Positions 6,272 through 8,583 of a stretch of 8,583 bases of DNA are shown in pieces. The stretch is taken from positions 1 through 8,583 of the forward strand of contig JAUYEQ010000212.1 in assembly GCA_030691295.1 (NCBI GenBank). The letters are read 5' to 3'. Position numbers and translations under genes: made by a program. The DNA is from Bacteroidota bacterium (GTDB lineage: Bacteria; Bacteroidota; Bacteroidia; Bacteroidales; Prolixibacteraceae). Under the pieces are notes generated by a model. The model saw only the letters and a program-made list of their open reading frames with translations, did no database searches and was not told the origin of the DNA. Positions within the stretch are counted from its first letter, which is position 1. Each line of letters begins with the position of its first letter.

Positions 6272-6294
6272 CCAATAAAGAATACGAAATAAGA
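6239..6294 (+). repeat. Degenerate 7-bp tandem repeat, eight AAT-led units, over the PHP stop codon
   Basis: Eight consecutive heptamers starting at 6239, 6246, 6253, 6260, 6267, 6274, 6281 and 6288 all begin with AAT. Three are identical (AATATCC) and the rest vary in the last four bases. The stop codon of the PHP gene (6269-6271) lies in the array, so its last codons are repeat sequence. Read on the minus strand, the units share a TTGGA core with the array at 6337-6371. Confidence 0.85.
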
Positions 6295-6336
6295 AAGTTA
6301 AGTAAGATTTGGACGATGTTAATTTTGGCAACGCCC

Positions 6337-6371
6337 ACTTGGAACTTGGAATTTGGAACTTGAAACTATAA
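6337..6371 (+). repeat. Degenerate 7-bp tandem repeat, five ACTTGGA-like units, before the aldolase start
   Basis: Units start at 6337, 6344, 6351, 6358 and 6365. The first two are ACTTGGA, then ATTTGGA, ACTTGAA and a decayed ACTATAA. The array ends 3 bp before the ATG at 6375, so it forms the leader and the ribosome-binding region of the aldolase gene. Its TTGGA core is in the opposite orientation to the core of the array at 6239-6294, so the two could pair as imperfect arms of a long hairpin. Confidence 0.85.
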
Positions 6372-6374
6372 AAA

Positions 6375-8345
6375 ATGAAAACAGAAATTCAGGAATTAAT
6401 TGAAATATCGCGTTTTTACGGCAGCAAAAAAGATTTTGTAATTGCCGGTGGCGGAAACACTTCCTATAAAGATGACGAACGAATATATGTAAAAGCCAGC
6501 GGCGTGAGTCTGGCGACCATCGACGAAAACGGTTTTGCGGTACTCGACCGTAAATTAATGAAAGCCATTTCCGAAAAAACATATTCGGAAAACGTGATGG
6601 AACGCGAAAACCAGATCAAGCATGATTTGCTGAATGCACGTTTTAATCCTGAAAAAGGACTGAGGCCATCGGTGGAAGCTTCGCTGCACGACTTGATTGC
6701 ATTCCGTTTTGTGGTGCACACCCACAGCACCAAAGTTAACGGATTGATGTGCGGAAAAGAAGTAGAAAAACTTACTGCTGAATTGTTTGGCGACGAAGTT
6801 GTTTACGTTCCTTATGTCGATCCGGGATACATTCTGTTTAAAGAAGTTGAGACGCGAATCATTGCATTCAGGGGAAAAACCGGAAAAGAACCGCAAATTA
6901 TTCTACTGCAAAACCACGGAATTTTCGTTGCTGCCGATACCGTTGCTGAAATTCATTCAATATATAATAAGGTAATAGCCAAACTCAACGCTTTTATTGG
7001 TGAAGTTCATGAAGTTGTTACCTTTCCAGTTGACCCGGCGATTGTGAAAATAGTACCTGCCGTGCGGATGATGCTTTCAGCAAATGGGTTGAAAACGGTT
7101 AAAGTCATCAATAATTCTCTGATCCAACAGTTCATTTCTTCGGAGGCCGAATATCAGAAAATAGCTTTGCCTTTTATCCCTGATGGAATTGTGTATTGCA
7201 ATTCGTCGTTCATTTATGCAGAATTTGCAGGCGATGCAGAAGCTTTGCTGAATGACCTTTCAGGAAAAATAAAGGATTACAACCAAACGCAACCCAAAGC
7301 TCCGAAAATCATTTTCATCAAAGGAATTGGTTGTTTGCTGGCAAGTGACAATGCGCAGGGCGTAGCGACGCTCGAAGAGGTGATCATGGATACCTGCATG
7401 GTAAGCATGTATTCCGAAAAATTTGGCGGACAAAGTCCGATGACTGCAGAACAGGTTCAGTTTATAGATACCTGGGAAGTGGAACAATACCGCAGTGCGG
7501 TGGCAATGGGTGCAACAGGCGGTCGTGCCGATAAACGCATTGCGATTGTTACCGGTGGCGCTCAGGGTTTTGGCGCCGGAATCGTTGAAAACCTGATGGA
7601 AAACGGTGCCAATGTGGTGATTGCCGATCTCAACGAAGAAAAAGGACTTGAATTTGCGGCCTCGCTGAACAGCGGCAAGGGCAAAAACAAAGCTTATTTT
7701 GTGAAAGCTGACGTGTCGAATGCAGCTTCGGTTGAAAATCTTGTATTTCAAACCGTTTGCGAATTTGGCGGTCTGGATGTATTTATCAGCAATGCCGGTA
7801 TTTTACGTGCCGGCGGACTGGACGAAATGACCCCGGAAACCTTCGAACTGATGACCAAAGTAAATTATTCGGCCTATTTCATTTGTGCCAAATATGCTTC
7901 GGCAGTGCTGAAACTTCAGAATAAAATTAACCCCGACCATTTTACCGATATTATCCAGATCAATTCGAAATCGGGATTAAAAGGCAGCAACCGCAACTTT
8001 GCCTATGCAGGCGGTAAATTTGGCGGAATTGGCCTCACGCAGTCGTTTGCGCTGGAGTTAATGCCTTATAAGATTAAAGTAAATTCGATTTGCCCAGGCA
8101 ATTTCTTCGATGGACCATTGTGGGCCGATGCTGAGAACGGTTTATTTGTTCAGTATTTGAAAGCCGGAAAAGTTCCCGGAGCCAAAACTCTTGACGATGT
8201 GAAACATTTTTATGAAGCGCAGGTTCCGGCCGGCCGTGGTTGTACTTCGCTCGACGTGATGCGTGCCGTGTATTACATCATCGAACAGGAATACGAAACC
8301 GGTCAGGCAGTGCCGGTGACAGGTGGGCAGAATATGTTGAATTAG
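6375..8345 (+). CDS. Bifunctional class II aldolase / short-chain dehydrogenase, RhaEW-like
   Basis: The 656-residue cytoplasmic protein has two enzymes in one chain. The N-terminal class II aldolase/adducin domain (about 1-230) has GGGNTS at 25-30, the ASG motif at 41-43, E101 as the likely catalytic acid, and the metal ligands H115 and H117 (HTH) and H181 (QNHG). A linking region follows to about 385. The C-terminal SDR domain (388-656) has TGGAQGFG at 393-400, D418 at the end of the second strand (favouring NAD), NAG at 473-475, and the catalytic set N497, S531, Y544 and K548. All key residues are intact in both halves. Family members (about 680 residues) cleave rhamnulose-1-phosphate to DHAP and lactaldehyde, then oxidise or reduce the aldehyde. 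The substrate here may differ, as no rhamnose isomerase or kinase is in the window. It is likely co-transcribed with the PHP gene. The stop codon lies in a 7-bp repeat. Confidence 0.92.
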   Translation: MKTEIQELIEISRFYGSKKDFVIAGGGNTSYKDDERIYVKASGVSLATIDENGFAVLDRKLMKAISEKTYSENVMERENQIKHDLLNARFNPEKGLRPSVEASLHDLIAFRFVVHTHSTKVNGLMCGKEVEKLTAELFGDEVVYVPYVDPGYILFKEVETRIIAFRGKTGKEPQIILLQNHGIFVAADTVAEIHSIYNKVIAKLNAFIGEVHEVVTFPVDPAIVKIVPAVRMMLSANGLKTVKVINNSLIQQFISSEAEYQKIALPFIPDGIVYCNSSFIYAEFAGDAEALLNDLSGKIKDYNQTQPKAPKIIFIKGIGCLLASDNAQGVATLEEVIMDTCMVSMYSEKFGGQSPMTAEQVQFIDTWEVEQYRSAVAMGATGGRADKRIAIVTGGAQGFGAGIVENLMENGANVVIADLNEEKGLEFAASLNSGKGKNKAYFVKADVSNAASVENLVFQTVCEFGGLDVFISNAGILRAGGLDEMTPETFELMTKVNYSAYFICAKYASAVLKLQNKINPDHFTDIIQINSKSGLKGSNRNFAYAGGKFGGIGLTQSFALELMPYKIKVNSICPGNFFDGPLWADAENGLFVQYLKAGKVPGAKTLDDVKHFYEAQVPAGRGCTSLDVMRAVYYIIEQEYETGQAVPVTGGQNMLN

Positions 8346-8391
8346 CAACTGGCAGCTGGCTACTAGCAACTGGCTTCTGGCAAGGCACTGG
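8344..8391 (+). repeat. Degenerate 7-bp tandem repeat, RGCNNCT units, starting in the aldolase stop codon
   Basis: Heptamers start at 8344, 8351, 8358, 8365, 8372 and 8379. The first five fit (A/G)GCNNCT, the sixth is decayed, and CACTGG follows. The first unit overlaps the last two bases of the TAG stop codon (8343-8345). Confidence 0.85.
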
Positions 8392-8434
8392 TTGAGCGAG
8401 ATTTTTCGGTTGAGAAAAGATATCGATTAAAAAG

Positions 8435-8462
8435 GGCTTTTGGCTACTGGCATCTAGCTTAA
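8435..8462 (+). repeat. Second block of RGCNNCT-type 7-bp repeats
   Basis: Four units start at 8435, 8442, 8449 and 8456. The second and third fit (A/G)GCNNCT, while the outer two are decayed. Same orientation as the block at 8344-8391. Confidence 0.75.
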
Positions 8463-8550
8463 AACAGTTTGGATTACATGAAATAACTGGCGGTTATCAG
8501 CAAACGACACTAACGATAAAAACATGGTTAATGATCACCGCTTTTGTTGA
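8463..8550. other. Spacer between inverted repeat blocks, no gene seen
   Basis: These 88 bp lie between oppositely oriented heptamer blocks. A small hairpin (ATAAC 8483-8487 with GTTAT 8493-8497) is the only internal structure I see. There is no coding frame, and no good terminator for the aldolase gene was found between 8346 and 8583. Confidence 0.5.
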
Positions 8551-8583
8551 CATTGCCAGTAGCCAGCCGCTAGCAGCTCCTAT
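8551..8583 (-). repeat. Inverted block of RGCNNCT-type 7-bp repeats at the right edge
   Basis: Read on the minus strand, units at 8578-8572, 8571-8565 and 8564-8558 fit (A/G)GCNNCT, followed by a decayed unit at 8557-8551. GGCTACTGGCA (8564-8554) exactly matches 8442-8452 in the opposite orientation. The block may continue beyond the window. Confidence 0.75.

Noticed and set aside
6239..6371. CRISPR array
   Set aside because: The units are 7 bp, contiguous and degenerate. There are no spacers and no palindromic repeats of CRISPR length.
7260..7751. Open frame of 163 codons on the minus strand opposite the aldolase/dehydrogenase
   Set aside because: It is a Cys/His/Phe-rich antisense shadow of a gene whose catalytic motifs are intact in the plus frame.
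8430..8441. AAAAG-GG-CTTTT as a terminator of the aldolase gene
   Set aside because: A 5-bp stem with a 2-nt loop is not stable enough, and it overlaps the heptamer repeat.

Overview
The window looks like a piece of a Bacteroidota chromosome, probably a Bacteroidales/Marinilabiliales-type anaerobe or facultative anaerobe. The reasons are: lipoproteins with Bacteroidota-style lipoboxes, A/T-rich leaders with no clear Shine-Dalgarno, a DUF5777-like outer-membrane barrel, and a class II aldolase/SDR fusion. The taxonomic call is an inference from gene content; there is no rRNA or marker gene here.

Left part (1-3767, all on the minus strand) is a c-type cytochrome cluster. In transcription order it holds a six-haem lipoprotein with a collagen-like linker (3767-2718), a terminator-like hairpin, a small one-haem lipoprotein (2632-2246), a predicted outer-membrane beta-barrel (2221-1307), a one-haem class I cytochrome with a Met ligand (1233-814), a second terminator-like hairpin, and a multihaem cytochrome with seven CXXCH motifs that runs off the left edge (746 to <1). 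Together they encode at least 15 haem sites plus a barrel. This suggests electron transfer across the periplasm and possibly across the outer membrane.

Middle (3768-5005) holds a Crp/Fnr-family regulator on the minus strand (4681-3956) with a cysteine cluster at its N-terminus and a cysteine pair where FNR has its fourth iron-sulphur ligand. A perfect 18-bp palindrome containing the FNR-type box TTGAT-N4-ATCAA lies between this gene and the six-haem cytochrome. A 15-bp palindrome sits in the regulator's own leader. The natural reading is an oxygen- or redox-responsive regulator controlling the cytochrome cluster, but this is inferred. The 324-bp divergent region 4682-5005 holds the promoters for both directions and no gene.

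Right part (5006-8345, plus strand) is a two-gene carbohydrate unit: a divergent PHP-domain protein and a 656-residue fusion of a class II aldolase and a short-chain dehydrogenase of the RhaEW type. It appears unrelated in function to the cytochrome cluster.

The noncoding DNA around these two genes is made of degenerate tandem repeats with a strict 7-bp period. There are five blocks of three sequence types or orientations. Two of them overlap the stop codons of the flanking genes, and one abuts the start of the aldolase gene. None was seen in the gaps of the left half. This is the most unusual structural feature of the window.
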